Of a stretch of DNA of 64,000 bases, positions 56,345-64,000 are shown piece after piece (position 1 is the stretch's first letter; each line of letters opens with the position of its first letter). A program made the translations under genes and the position numbers. Origin of the DNA: Promethearchaeota archaeon (lineage in GTDB: Archaea > Asgardarchaeota > Lokiarchaeia > Sigynarchaeales > SOKP01); contig JAGXOB010000001.1 of assembly GCA_019894735.1 (NCBI GenBank), positions 59,238-123,237 on the forward strand, written 5' to 3'. A model generated the notes under the pieces. The model was not told the DNA's origin and did no database searches. It saw nothing but the letters and a program-made list of their open reading frames with translations.

Positions 56345-56773
56345 ATGTCAATCCGTAGAACTGAAATTCAAAAGTTAAAATCGGGCCAGTATATTATGGT
56401 AGATGAGGAACCATGCATTATTAAAGCAACTGAAAGATCTAAAAGTGGTAAGCATGGACATGCGAAAGTTCGTGTTGTATGTGTCGGTGTGTTCGACAAT
56501 AACAAGAGATCTCTCACAATACCATCGGGTCACATGGTTGAAATTCCAGAAATCATCAAAGGATCAGCTCAGATAAATTTTATTGAAGAAAAGTCCATTA
56601 ACATTATGGATTTAGAAACTTATGAGTCGGTGGATGTTAATTGGCCCCCAGAAGAAGATTTAAAGACGAAATTAAAAGAATTACAAGCAGATCCAGGGAA
56701 GATGTCTTTATCACAAGTAGAATATTGGCAACTTGCAGGAAAAACATTAATATCTCGAATAATTTTGAATTAA
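56345..56773 (+). CDS. eif5a: Translation factor aIF5A
   Basis: 142 aa. Relieves stalling on polyproline stretches after hypusination. The hypusine loop SKSGKHGHAK is present; Lys36 is the modified residue. The C-terminal OB-fold follows. ATG has GGTGA 9 nt upstream. The polyproline protein at 5553-5981 would need this factor. Confidence 0.97.
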   Translation: MSIRRTEIQKLKSGQYIMVDEEPCIIKATERSKSGKHGHAKVRVVCVGVFDNNKRSLTIPSGHMVEIPEIIKGSAQINFIEEKSINIMDLETYESVDVNWPPEEDLKTKLKELQADPGKMSLSQVEYWQLAGKTLISRIILN

Positions 56774-56880
56774 GAAGTTAATAAAGCTTTTTTAAAATAT
56801 AAAAAAATCATTTTCTTAAATTACCATATTTTTTAGACATATTATTATTGAGAAAAACCTAAAAATGAAGTCTGAGATTC

Positions 56881-57813
56881 ATGGATAAAAAACCCGTTTC
56901 ATTAGCTTGCAGAATGGACTCTGAGAGAGCGATTAAATTAACTAGGAAGATTTTTGAGTTTCTTGTGAAAAAGGGGGAAGTTGTTCAAATGGAAACCAGA
57001 ATCGCTCCAAAGATTTTTCCACATGGTGCTAAAGATTTAAAAGAAATGACAGCTGAAAATACCAAATTTTTAATTTCTATTGGTGGAGATGGGACAATAT
57101 TAAGAGTTGTAGGTAGTCTACCCCAACGTAACCCACCACCTATTTTAGGAGTAAATATTGGGTCAATAGGTTTTTTAGACGAGTCTAATGAGCGAACCAT
57201 TTTTAACGATATAGTCCGCGTGTTGAAAGGAGACTTTTTAGTGGAGAAGTGTTCTAAATTAACTCCATTTGTAGTCAAAGATTCTGAAGAAATTAGATTG
57301 AGTAATGCATTAAATGAAATCTTAATTATTTCATCAAAGAGTTCAAAAGTCCTATTAGCGTCTGTTAAAATAGATGGATGTTTTCTAAACCGTAGCTATT
57401 TAGACGGAATAATTATATCTACCTCTGTAGGCTCTACAGCATATAATTTAAGTGCGGGAGGTGCAATTGTTAAATCTACAATGGATGTGATGCAATTAAC
57501 TCCATTAAACAGTTTTGCTCGATCAGGATTGAAACCAATTGTACTTCCAATTGACAGTGAGATCGAAGTCCAACTTTTAAGACAACGTCTGAGCGCAAAG
57601 ATCATTATTGATGGCCAAAGAACCATAAAAGAAATTCAACCAAAGACAATTATTAGAATACGTAAAGCAAATTCCCATACAAGTTTTATTCGCCTTTCCA
57701 AGAGTATAAGCGATAATTATATTAGACGTATAAGAAAAAAAATAATAGGTACAATTAGGGTTCCAATTGATGATAGCCCAGAATCAGAAGAAGAATTCAA
57801 TTCTGGTTTTTGA
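56881..57813 (+). CDS. nadK: NAD kinase
   Basis: 310 aa. Makes NADP+ from NAD+. GGDGTILR (about 71-78), NIGSIGFLDE and the substrate motif STAYNLSAGG are conserved. It overlaps Nob1 by about 44 nt, the start of a NadK-Nob1-FEN1 run on the plus strand. Confidence 0.95.
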   Translation: MDKKPVSLACRMDSERAIKLTRKIFEFLVKKGEVVQMETRIAPKIFPHGAKDLKEMTAENTKFLISIGGDGTILRVVGSLPQRNPPPILGVNIGSIGFLDESNERTIFNDIVRVLKGDFLVEKCSKLTPFVVKDSEEIRLSNALNEILIISSKSSKVLLASVKIDGCFLNRSYLDGIIISTSVGSTAYNLSAGGAIVKSTMDVMQLTPLNSFARSGLKPIVLPIDSEIEVQLLRQRLSAKIIIDGQRTIKEIQPKTIIRIRKANSHTSFIRLSKSISDNYIRRIRKKIIGTIRVPIDDSPESEEEFNSGF

Positions 57814-58330
57814 TACAAATATCTTTCTAACTGGTATAGATTTTAATTTTTTTAAGGAAACAATAGTATCTACTCCGGCAATAATTAATGAAATTAAAGT
57901 CAAAAAGTATAAAGATCAGAATAGAAATATATTACAAAGAATTGAACTTGCTATAGAACTGGAAAAATTAATAATAAAAAACCCCACTGAATATTATATC
58001 AAGTTAGTGGAAGAAAAATCTAAAATTACTGGAGATATTAACGCCTTATCAAAAACAGATGTTGAATTAATAGCTTTAGCTTTAGAATTGATGAGTACTA
58101 CGGATAACGAAATCGTACTATATACAAACGATTATTCTATGGAAAACTTATGTAGTGAATTTAATCTTAAGTTTAAAGCATTATTTAAGAATGGGATAAA
58201 GTCTAAGATATATTTTGAGGTTTTTTGCCCATACTGTAAGACAATATACAAACCTGAAGATTTGAATGCCAATTGTGAAAGGTGTGGGCTAAAACTCAAA
58301 AGGCGTCTTTTAAAAAAAGAAAAAATATAG
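57770..58330 (+). CDS. nob1: Nob1-like rRNA maturation endonuclease
   Basis: 186 aa from ATG 57770 (a TTG lies 3 nt upstream). PIN nuclease domain with VFDTNIFLTG (catalytic Asp near residue 15), further acidic residues (SKTDVELIALALEL, YTNDYS) and a C-terminal zinc ribbon CPYCK...CERCG. Cuts the 3' end of 16S rRNA. Its start lies inside nadK. Confidence 0.9.
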   Translation: MIAQNQKKNSILVFDTNIFLTGIDFNFFKETIVSTPAIINEIKVKKYKDQNRNILQRIELAIELEKLIIKNPTEYYIKLVEEKSKITGDINALSKTDVELIALALELMSTTDNEIVLYTNDYSMENLCSEFNLKFKALFKNGIKSKIYFEVFCPYCKTIYKPEDLNANCERCGLKLKRRLLKKEKI

Positions 58331-58390
58331 TGCAAAATATAAAGGGAAAAAACCAAATTAATAATGGATAAAAATATTAAAAGATAAACC

Positions 58391-59446
58391 ATGGGCACTA
58401 AAATAAATGAGTTAGTGAAAGAAGTAAGGAGAACTATAACCTTTGAAAATCTATTAAATAAGCACATTGCAATAGACGCTTTTAACACGATATATCAGTT
58501 TTTAGCTATTATTAGGCAACAAGATGGAACACCCTTAAAAGATTATGATGGAAACGTAACTTCTCACCTGTCAGGATTGTTTTACAGAACTATTAACTTT
58601 TTAGAGCATAACATAAAACCTATTTATGTGTTCGACGGGATTCCTTCCGAGTTAAAACTAGAAACTATAAAAGAAAGAAGGAAAATCAAGGAAGTAGCTA
58701 AGGAAAAAATGATTACAGCACAAGAAAAAGAAGATTATGGAGAAGCAAAAAAGTTCGCTCAGATGACTTCTAAATTAGATACTAGTATGATCAACGAGAG
58801 CAAAAAACTTTTAAAATATCTTGGTATCCCCATTGTTGATGCTAGCTCTGAGGGTGAAGCCCAATCTGCCTTCTTAGTTGAAAACGGTGATGCTTGGGCT
58901 TGCGCTTCTCAAGATTATGATACATTGTTATTTGGGGGAGAAAGGCTAATACGTAATTTTGCTGTCAGTAGGAGCAAAAAATTTAAAAATACAACAGTAA
59001 CTCTTGACATAGAATATATTTCGTTATCAAAATTCCTCGAAAGTTTAAAAATTACTCGAGAACAATTAATAGAAATGGGAATTTTAATCGGAACAGACTT
59101 TTTTCCTGGAATTAAGGGAATTGGGCAACATAAAGCTCTCGAATTAATAAAAAAATACGGTTCGTTGGAAAATATTATAAAAAATAATGTTAAAGTTGGT
59201 AGCATAGAAATTAAACTTGAAAAAGATCTAATTGAACAAATAAAAGAGATCTTTTTATTCCCCAATATAAAAAAAAATTATCCAAAGATAATCTGGGATA
59301 AAATAAAGTACGATGAAGTTGAGGAGTTACTGATTGAACAACACAATTTTTCAAAACAGAGAGTTCTAAATGCTATTGAACGTTTAAAGAAGCAAGACTC
59401 CTCCAAAACACAAGTGTCTTTAGATAGTTTCTTCAAAAAAAATTAA
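58391..59446 (+). CDS. fen1: Flap endonuclease FEN1
   Basis: 351 aa. Removes 5' flaps in Okazaki-fragment maturation. The N-terminal AIDAFNTIYQFL, IYVFDGIPSELK, SEGEAQSA...ASQDYDTLLFGG and GTDFFPGIKGIG motifs carry the metal-binding residues. The C-terminus QVSLDSFFKK is a PIP box. Confidence 0.97.
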   Translation: MGTKINELVKEVRRTITFENLLNKHIAIDAFNTIYQFLAIIRQQDGTPLKDYDGNVTSHLSGLFYRTINFLEHNIKPIYVFDGIPSELKLETIKERRKIKEVAKEKMITAQEKEDYGEAKKFAQMTSKLDTSMINESKKLLKYLGIPIVDASSEGEAQSAFLVENGDAWACASQDYDTLLFGGERLIRNFAVSRSKKFKNTTVTLDIEYISLSKFLESLKITREQLIEMGILIGTDFFPGIKGIGQHKALELIKKYGSLENIIKNNVKVGSIEIKLEKDLIEQIKEIFLFPNIKKNYPKIIWDKIKYDEVEELLIEQHNFSKQRVLNAIERLKKQDSSKTQVSLDSFFKKN

Positions 59447-59532
59447 TTTTTATTGTTAAAAAAAAGCAAAAATTTTTACAAAATTATTATTTCTTAATTA
59501 TATATAATCATATTTTTTTAAAACGATCGAAA

Positions 59533-61758
59533 ATGACAGCTAAAGAAAACGACGAAAGTGATATTAATAGCAAGGTTATAGCTTTACGGGTCCAAGAAGC
59601 AAAAAAAAGGGATATAGGTCGAAATATTGCTAGAATTGATCAAGAGACTATGGAGGAGCTAGATATTAAAACTGGCGATGTCATAGCTCTGGTTGGAAAA
59701 AAGGAGAGCGCAGGGATTGCATGGCCAAGCTATCCTTTAGATAGTGGATTAGGAATAATTCGTATCGATTCCAGGTTGAAAAAAAATACGGGGACAAGTA
59801 TTGACGATACAATTCAAATCAGGAAAGTAAGTGCACAACCCGCTCAAAGTATAGTTTTAGCACCAATAAGCGTTAAAATCAAATCAAATCCTCGATTTGA
59901 AACTTTCGTTAAGCGAAAATTACACAATTTCCCCGTTACAATTGACGATTTCATTTATATCTCTATTGGAATTAGTAGAGAAATCATGTTCAAAGTTATA
60001 AATATAAGGCCAAACGGAGTGTGTATAATCAAACCGGAAACAACTTTGCATATTAGTGAACATATTACTGAAGATGAAGAAAAAGGAGCAGATTATGTTA
60101 CTTACGAGGATGTTGGTGGTTTAGATCGAGAAATACAAAGAGTTAGAGAAATGGTCGAGCTCCCTCTTAGACATCCCTCATTATTTAAACGATTAGGCAT
60201 TGATCCTCCTAAAGGAGTATTATTAAGGGGACCTCCAGGATGCGGAAAAACTCTTTTGGCAAAAGCAGTTGCTAATGAAAGCGAAGCTTATTTCATTTCA
60301 ATAAATGGACCAGAAATTATGAGCAAATTTTATGGCGAATCTGAGAAAAAACTTCGAAATATTTTCACAGAGGCTGAGGAAAAGAGCCCTTCTATTATCT
60401 TTATTGACGAAATCGATGCTATTGCCCCAAAAAGAGAGACTGTAACTGGTGAAGTAGAGCGGAGAGTCGTTGCTCAACTATTAGCTCTGATGGATGGATT
60501 ACATGGTAGAGGTAGAGTAATCGTTATTGGCGCAACAAATAGACCTAATAGTTTAGATCCGGCATTAAGGCGTCCCGGTAGATTCGATCGAGAAATTGAG
60601 ATAAAAGTACCTAATGAAAAAGGGAGAAGAGAAGTTTTCCAGATTCACACGAGGAATATGCCTCTCGATAAAAAAATATCGTTAAAGGAGTTTGCTAATA
60701 TCACCCATGGATTTGTAGGAGCCGATATTTCTGCAGTCTGCAGGGAAGCGGCAATGTCTGCGCTTAGAAGATATCTACCACACATTGATTTGGAATCCGA
60801 AATTATTGATCCTGAATTACTAGAACAAATTGAAGTCACTAAAGCTGATTTTGAAGAGGCTTTAAAGGAAGTAATGCCCTCTGCAATAAGAGAAGTGTTT
60901 GTAGAAATACCAAACGTTACCTGGGATCAAATAGGCGGATTGGAAGATTTGAAGCAGAAGTTAATAGAGTCTGTTGATTGGCCCTTGTCACATCCAAACA
61001 TTTTTGAACGTATGGGGATAAGTCCTCCAAGAGGAATCTTACTTTACGGCCCCCCTGGATGTGGAAAAACACTTTTAGCTCGAGCAGTTGCTACTGAAAG
61101 TAAAGCTAATTTTATATCGATTAAAGGTCCCGAGTTATTATCCAAATACGTTGGAGAAAGTGAAAAAGCAATTCGTGAAGTTTTTCGAAAAGCAAAAATG
61201 GCTGCACCTTGCATTATATTTTTTGACGAATTTGATTCTATAGCTCCAAGTAGAGGTAGACATACCACTGACTCAGGAGTTTCAGAAAAAGTTCTCTCGC
61301 AATTTTTAACTGAACTGGATGGGTTAGAAGTAAAGAAAGATATCATAGTAATTGCAGCTACTAATCGACCCGACATTTTAGATCCTGCTTTAATAAGACC
61401 TGGAAGAATTGATAGAATATTACTAGTTCCCCCTCCTGACGAAAAAGGAAGAGAAAAGATATTGCAAATTTTCACCAAAAATATGCCACTAGCGAGCAAT
61501 ATAGATTTAAATAAGTTAAATGAGAAGTTAGAGGGTTATTCTGGGGCAGATGTTGAAACTTTATGTCGTGAGGCAGGTATGATTGCGCTAAGAGAAAATA
61601 TGAGGGCAAGAAAAATTTCAAAAGATCATTTTGAATTGGCAATAGAATCAACTAATCCAAGCGTTACTTCAAAAGTAATTGAATTTTATGCAAAATTTGG
61701 AAAACAATTAAAAAGTCTAATCATTGAACAAGCAAAGGAAGATCGAATGGTTATCTAA
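59533..61758 (+). CDS. cdc48: CDC48/p97-type AAA ATPase
   Basis: 741 aa. N-domain (about 1-190), then two AAA modules with Walker A GPPGCGKT at about 233-240 and 506-513, Walker [13 protein letters not shown] and [12 protein letters not shown], and arginine fingers ([18 protein letters not shown]). Unfolds or extracts proteins in the cytosol. Highly conserved. In eukaryotes p97 connects with AN1 and ubiquitin pathways; the two AN1-protease genes here make that worth noting. Confidence 0.98.
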   Translation: MTAKENDESDINSKVIALRVQEAKKRDIGRNIARIDQETMEELDIKTGDVIALVGKKESAGIAWPSYPLDSGLGIIRIDSRLKKNTGTSIDDTIQIRKVSAQPAQSIVLAPISVKIKSNPRFETFVKRKLHNFPVTIDDFIYISIGISREIMFKVINIRPNGVCIIKPETTLHISEHITEDEEKGADYVTYEDVGGLDREIQRVREMVELPLRHPSLFKRLGIDPPKGVLLRGPPGCGKTLLAKAVANESEAYFISINGPEIMSKFYGESEKKLRNIFTEAEEKSPSIIFIDEIDAIAPKRETVTGEVERRVVAQLLALMDGLHGRGRVIVIGATNRPNSLDPALRRPGRFDREIEIKVPNEKGRREVFQIHTRNMPLDKKISLKEFANITHGFVGADISAVCREAAMSALRRYLPHIDLESEIIDPELLEQIEVTKADFEEALKEVMPSAIREVFVEIPNVTWDQIGGLEDLKQKLIESVDWPLSHPNIFERMGISPPRGILLYGPPGCGKTLLARAVATESKANFISIKGPELLSKYVGESEKAIREVFRKAKMAAPCIIFFDEFDSIAPSRGRHTTDSGVSEKVLSQFLTELDGLEVKKDIIVIAATNRPDILDPALIRPGRIDRILLVPPPDEKGREKILQIFTKNMPLASNIDLNKLNEKLEGYSGADVETLCREAGMIALRENMRARKISKDHFELAIESTNPSVTSKVIEFYAKFGKQLKSLIIEQAKEDRMVI

Positions 61759-61841
61759 TATTAAAAAAGTTAATTTGGGAGAAATAATTTCTATTTATTG
61801 AATATAATTTTAAATTTTATGTAATTAAAAGGTGAACAATT

Positions 61842-62114
61842 ATCGAATCACAAAGATGGAATCAAAAACCCGTAGTTAATTCATTAATCGAAATACTAAT
61901 TAAAAATAAGGGTGAAGTATTAGATAAACGATTAGAAGAACTACTCAAGAAGGATTTCTCTTTTATTAATCCATTAATGTTGGAGGAATTGCTGATGAAG
62001 TTAGAAAGTCGTGGTATTATAAACGTTTTTCGAGTCTCAAAAACTAAGAAAATGATTGTACTTAACAAAAGAAATCAACAAATTAAAAGCGAAATTATGG
62101 AAGAGTTAAACTGA
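61842..62114 (+). CDS. Small winged-helix-like protein; AUC start proposed
   Basis: 90 aa if started at ATC 61842. The frame is closed by a TGA at 61833-61835, inside the Shine-Dalgarno AAAAGGTGA, so the start lies just downstream; ATC is 6 nt after it (ATT 61839 is nearer). There is no ATG, GTG or TTG until 61977, which would remove half of the fold. Pattern: helix VVNSLIEILIKNKGEVLDKRL, NPLMLEELLMKLESRG and a beta pair INVFRVSK...MIVLN. Probably DNA-binding. Its stop overlaps the convergent HerA stop by 9 nt. Confidence 0.6.
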   Translation: MESQRWNQKPVVNSLIEILIKNKGEVLDKRLEELLKKDFSFINPLMLEELLMKLESRGIINVFRVSKTKKMIVLNKRNQQIKSEIMEELN

Positions 62115-63626
62115 TTGGAGTTTTTTCCAATTTACACATTCTTGCGATAAAGTTATATTTTCAGACTGAGATTTAAATTTCCTTTCCCTTATATCTACAA
62201 AGATAGGATAGTTTACAGCATTTCCCATCACTAACATTTCTCCTACGCCTAAACTTGAGATTATGTCCGCGTAATCTTTAGTAATTGTTTCTGAGCTATC
62301 CATTAAGTGTTTTAAATCGTAAGGATTTTTAATGTTTAAAATTAACTGTGCATTTGTTTGAGATAAAGCGGTAGTACTTAGCTTTTTAGGCCTTTGGCTT
62401 ATTAGACATAAACAAGCCATAAATTTTCTTCCTTCTCTAGCAATAGTTTCAATTATATATTTTGATAATGCTTTAGAATGAGCCGCTTCTGAACAAAATT
62501 GATGTGCTTCTTCTATAATTAATAAAAATGGAGGAATTTCGTTTTTTCTCCTTAAATAAAACAGTTGATTACATATGTAGTCAACAATTATTTGTTTTTT
62601 ACGAATTGATATTTCATTTTGAAGGTTAAAAATAGAAATTTCACCTTGGTTTATGACATTTTTCATTACTGGATTTTCTTGTGGTCCAAAAAGGTTTAAC
62701 CGTTCTAATTCAGACAACCATCCAATTAAGGCTAGCTTTGTGCTTTTCCCGCCTTCTGGTTCTTTTTCAATTAATTCAATAATGTCATTAAGAGTAAAGT
62801 TTTTCTTTGTTTCTTTTCTTAGTTTCTTGATATATTTAGATAATTCTCTTATCTGAACATTTGAAATTTGTTCTTGATATTTTTTATAAACAAAAGCGTT
62901 CAATTTAGGGACAGAAATTTGAAAATATGATGTATCTATAACCTTAACCTTATTTTTTAGCGTAGAAATAGTTTTTAGATATTGATATTCTCCATGGACA
63001 TCAATCATTATAATTGCAGGGGTCCCAAAAGCTTTCTCCCGGGTAAGTAATTCCTCGATAATAACTGATGTAAGATAACTTTTACCTCCCCCTGAGATTG
63101 AAAGAATAGCAAAATGCTTATTCAATAGTCGATTCATATTAATGCAAGCATCAAGATTTGATACCTTTACTTTACCTAAATTTAACCCTTGTTTTTGGTC
63201 AAGACCTATAAAGCTCTTGAGAATTTCGTCGTCAACCAAATATACTTCCTTACCTGGAGCTGCAGGATACATCATCCTTTTAATCGTTTTTATTTCAGAT
63301 TCGTTAGAATCCTTGAAGTCTATAATCCCTAGATTCCTAACAATAGCAACAGCATATTCAAAATCATCGCTCGGAAATAAACCTCGAAGAATATTAGGAT
63401 TACTTTCGTTGTTGTAAGCTTTAATTGTTAAGGCGTCGGAAAAGTATTCGTTTAATAATACGATTTTTTCAACGATACCAATCAAATATCCTTCAAGTGA
63501 TTTTGTAGACACAAACAAACCCTTTTTAACAAATATCCCATCAGTTCGTTTGTTTATTACGAATGGATATTTCATAACATCAGGTAATTGAAGAAAATTA
63601 AAGACAATGCCAAGCTTAACAGACAT
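62106..63626 (-). CDS. HerA-like FtsK/VirB4-fold ATPase
   Basis: 506 aa. An N-terminal barrel (about 1-125), Walker A SGGGKSYL (about 179-186), Walker B LLIIEEAHQF (about 384-393) and a downstream Arg/Gln-rich SQRPKKLS. HerA-type ATPases with NurA resect DNA ends; no nurA is adjacent. The gene could also be another DUF87 hexameric translocase. It is followed by the small winged-helix gene, convergently. Confidence 0.85.
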   Translation of the reverse strand: MSVKLGIVFNFLQLPDVMKYPFVINKRTDGIFVKKGLFVSTKSLEGYLIGIVEKIVLLNEYFSDALTIKAYNNESNPNILRGLFPSDDFEYAVAIVRNLGIIDFKDSNESEIKTIKRMMYPAAPGKEVYLVDDEILKSFIGLDQKQGLNLGKVKVSNLDACINMNRLLNKHFAILSISGGGKSYLTSVIIEELLTREKAFGTPAIIMIDVHGEYQYLKTISTLKNKVKVIDTSYFQISVPKLNAFVYKKYQEQISNVQIRELSKYIKKLRKETKKNFTLNDIIELIEKEPEGGKSTKLALIGWLSELERLNLFGPQENPVMKNVINQGEISIFNLQNEISIRKKQIIVDYICNQLFYLRRKNEIPPFLLIIEEAHQFCSEAAHSKALSKYIIETIAREGRKFMACLCLISQRPKKLSTTALSQTNAQLILNIKNPYDLKHLMDSSETITKDYADIISSLGVGEMLVMGNAVNYPIFVDIRERKFKSQSENITLSQECVNWKKLQSV

Positions 63627-63734
63627 TAAATTAAGTAATAATTAAAATTAATAAAAAGAAGATTAGTGATTGAATTTACTGATTTAAAAAGATTGTATTC
63701 TAAAACAAAAATAAAATGAAAAAAAATATTAGCT

Positions 63735-64000
63735 CTATCTTTCCAATTTTCCCATAACTCTTAGTATTACGTAATATCCATTTTTCCAAAAGTAGATCAT
63801 AAATAATGTAACAGCCAAAATCGCAAATACCGCAATTCCTGAGAATAGAATCTTATAACCTGCTGGAGCTGAGAATAAAAATACAAAAAAAGGTGAAGTT
63901 TCGCTAGAACCCAACTCTTGAATTAATGAGATTATAATACCAATAATAACTGCCATAATGCTTATTAACAAACCTCCAGCTGCTATTTTAACATCAACAC
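63735..64000 (-). CDS. Membrane protein, cut by the window edge
   Basis: The frame is open through the edge on the minus strand, so the start is outside. The visible ~88 residues have two or three hydrophobic helices (GGLLISIMAVIIGIIISLI; YKILFSGIAVFAILAVTLF). No homology is recognised; the short tail KLER is basic. Confidence 0.55.
   Translation of the reverse strand, partial: VDVKIAAGGLLISIMAVIIGIIISLIQELGSSETSPFFVFLFSAPAGYKILFSGIAVFAILAVTLFMIYFWKNGYYVILRVMGKLER

Overview
The window is AT-rich (roughly 30% GC by eye), gene-dense archaeal chromosome. Its information-processing genes are archaeal/eukaryote-type: Pelota, Elp3, GatD/GatE, uL2, Nop5-fibrillarin, RNase HII, SRP54, aIF5A, Nob1, FEN1, CDC48, HerA, an Elf1-like factor, an Sm-like protein and the archaeal form of AdoMet synthetase. 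It also carries eukaryotic-signature-like genes: AN1 zinc fingers, a Roadblock/LC7 protein, a WH2-like peptide and a coiled-coil/polyproline protein resembling WASH-complex CCDC53. Together these suggest an Asgard archaeon, most likely Lokiarchaeia-like. This is inferred from gene content, not from a search.

Layout. 1-2.5 kb: WH2-like peptide, Pelota and a radical SAM enzyme. 2.5-3.4 kb: a gene remnant and an empty stretch. 3.4-8.5 kb: a treble-clef/PD-(D/E)XK-like nuclease with a PIP box, a coiled-coil protein, the polyproline protein, a large unrecognised protein and an Elf1-like factor. 8.7-17.7 kb: an eight-gene, tightly packed plus-strand operon with no standard assignment. It encodes a degenerate SMC-like coiled-coil protein, a KITE-like tandem winged-helix protein, a classical AAA ATPase, a zinc-ribbon protein with a duplicated module and four unrecognised helical proteins. 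It is the best candidate here for an undescribed system. 17.7-23 kb (minus strand): Sm-like protein, HypB, AN1-rhomboid, AN1-site-2-protease, small zinc-ribbon proteins and AdoMet synthetase. 23-35 kb: two HTH regulators, RNase HII, fibrillarin/Nop5, PyrD/PyrK, Elp3, GatE/GatD and uL2. 35-41 kb: PurB, a Bacteroidota-like PurM, a PfkB kinase, a CPBP protease, a phosphodiesterase and a Roadblock protein. 41-43 kb: two neighbouring genes, each broken by one in-frame stop. 43-52 kb: NadC, a NikR-like repressor, and a sugar or sugar-acid set (TIM-barrel isomerase, class II aldolase, a dehydrogenase-aldolase fusion, FGGY kinase) with DinB and a nucleotidase-like phosphatase. 52-64 kb: AMMECR1, an SRP54-TrmY-PyrC operon, aIF5A, NAD kinase-Nob1-FEN1-CDC48, a small winged-helix protein, HerA and a cut-off membrane protein.

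Three genes (Sm-like, PfkB, small winged helix) have no usable ATG, GTG or TTG at their conserved N-terminus. Each has a good Shine-Dalgarno 6-7 nt before an in-frame ATC or ATT, which suggests AUC/AUU initiation in this lineage. I saw no rRNA, tRNA, CRISPR array or insertion sequence by eye.
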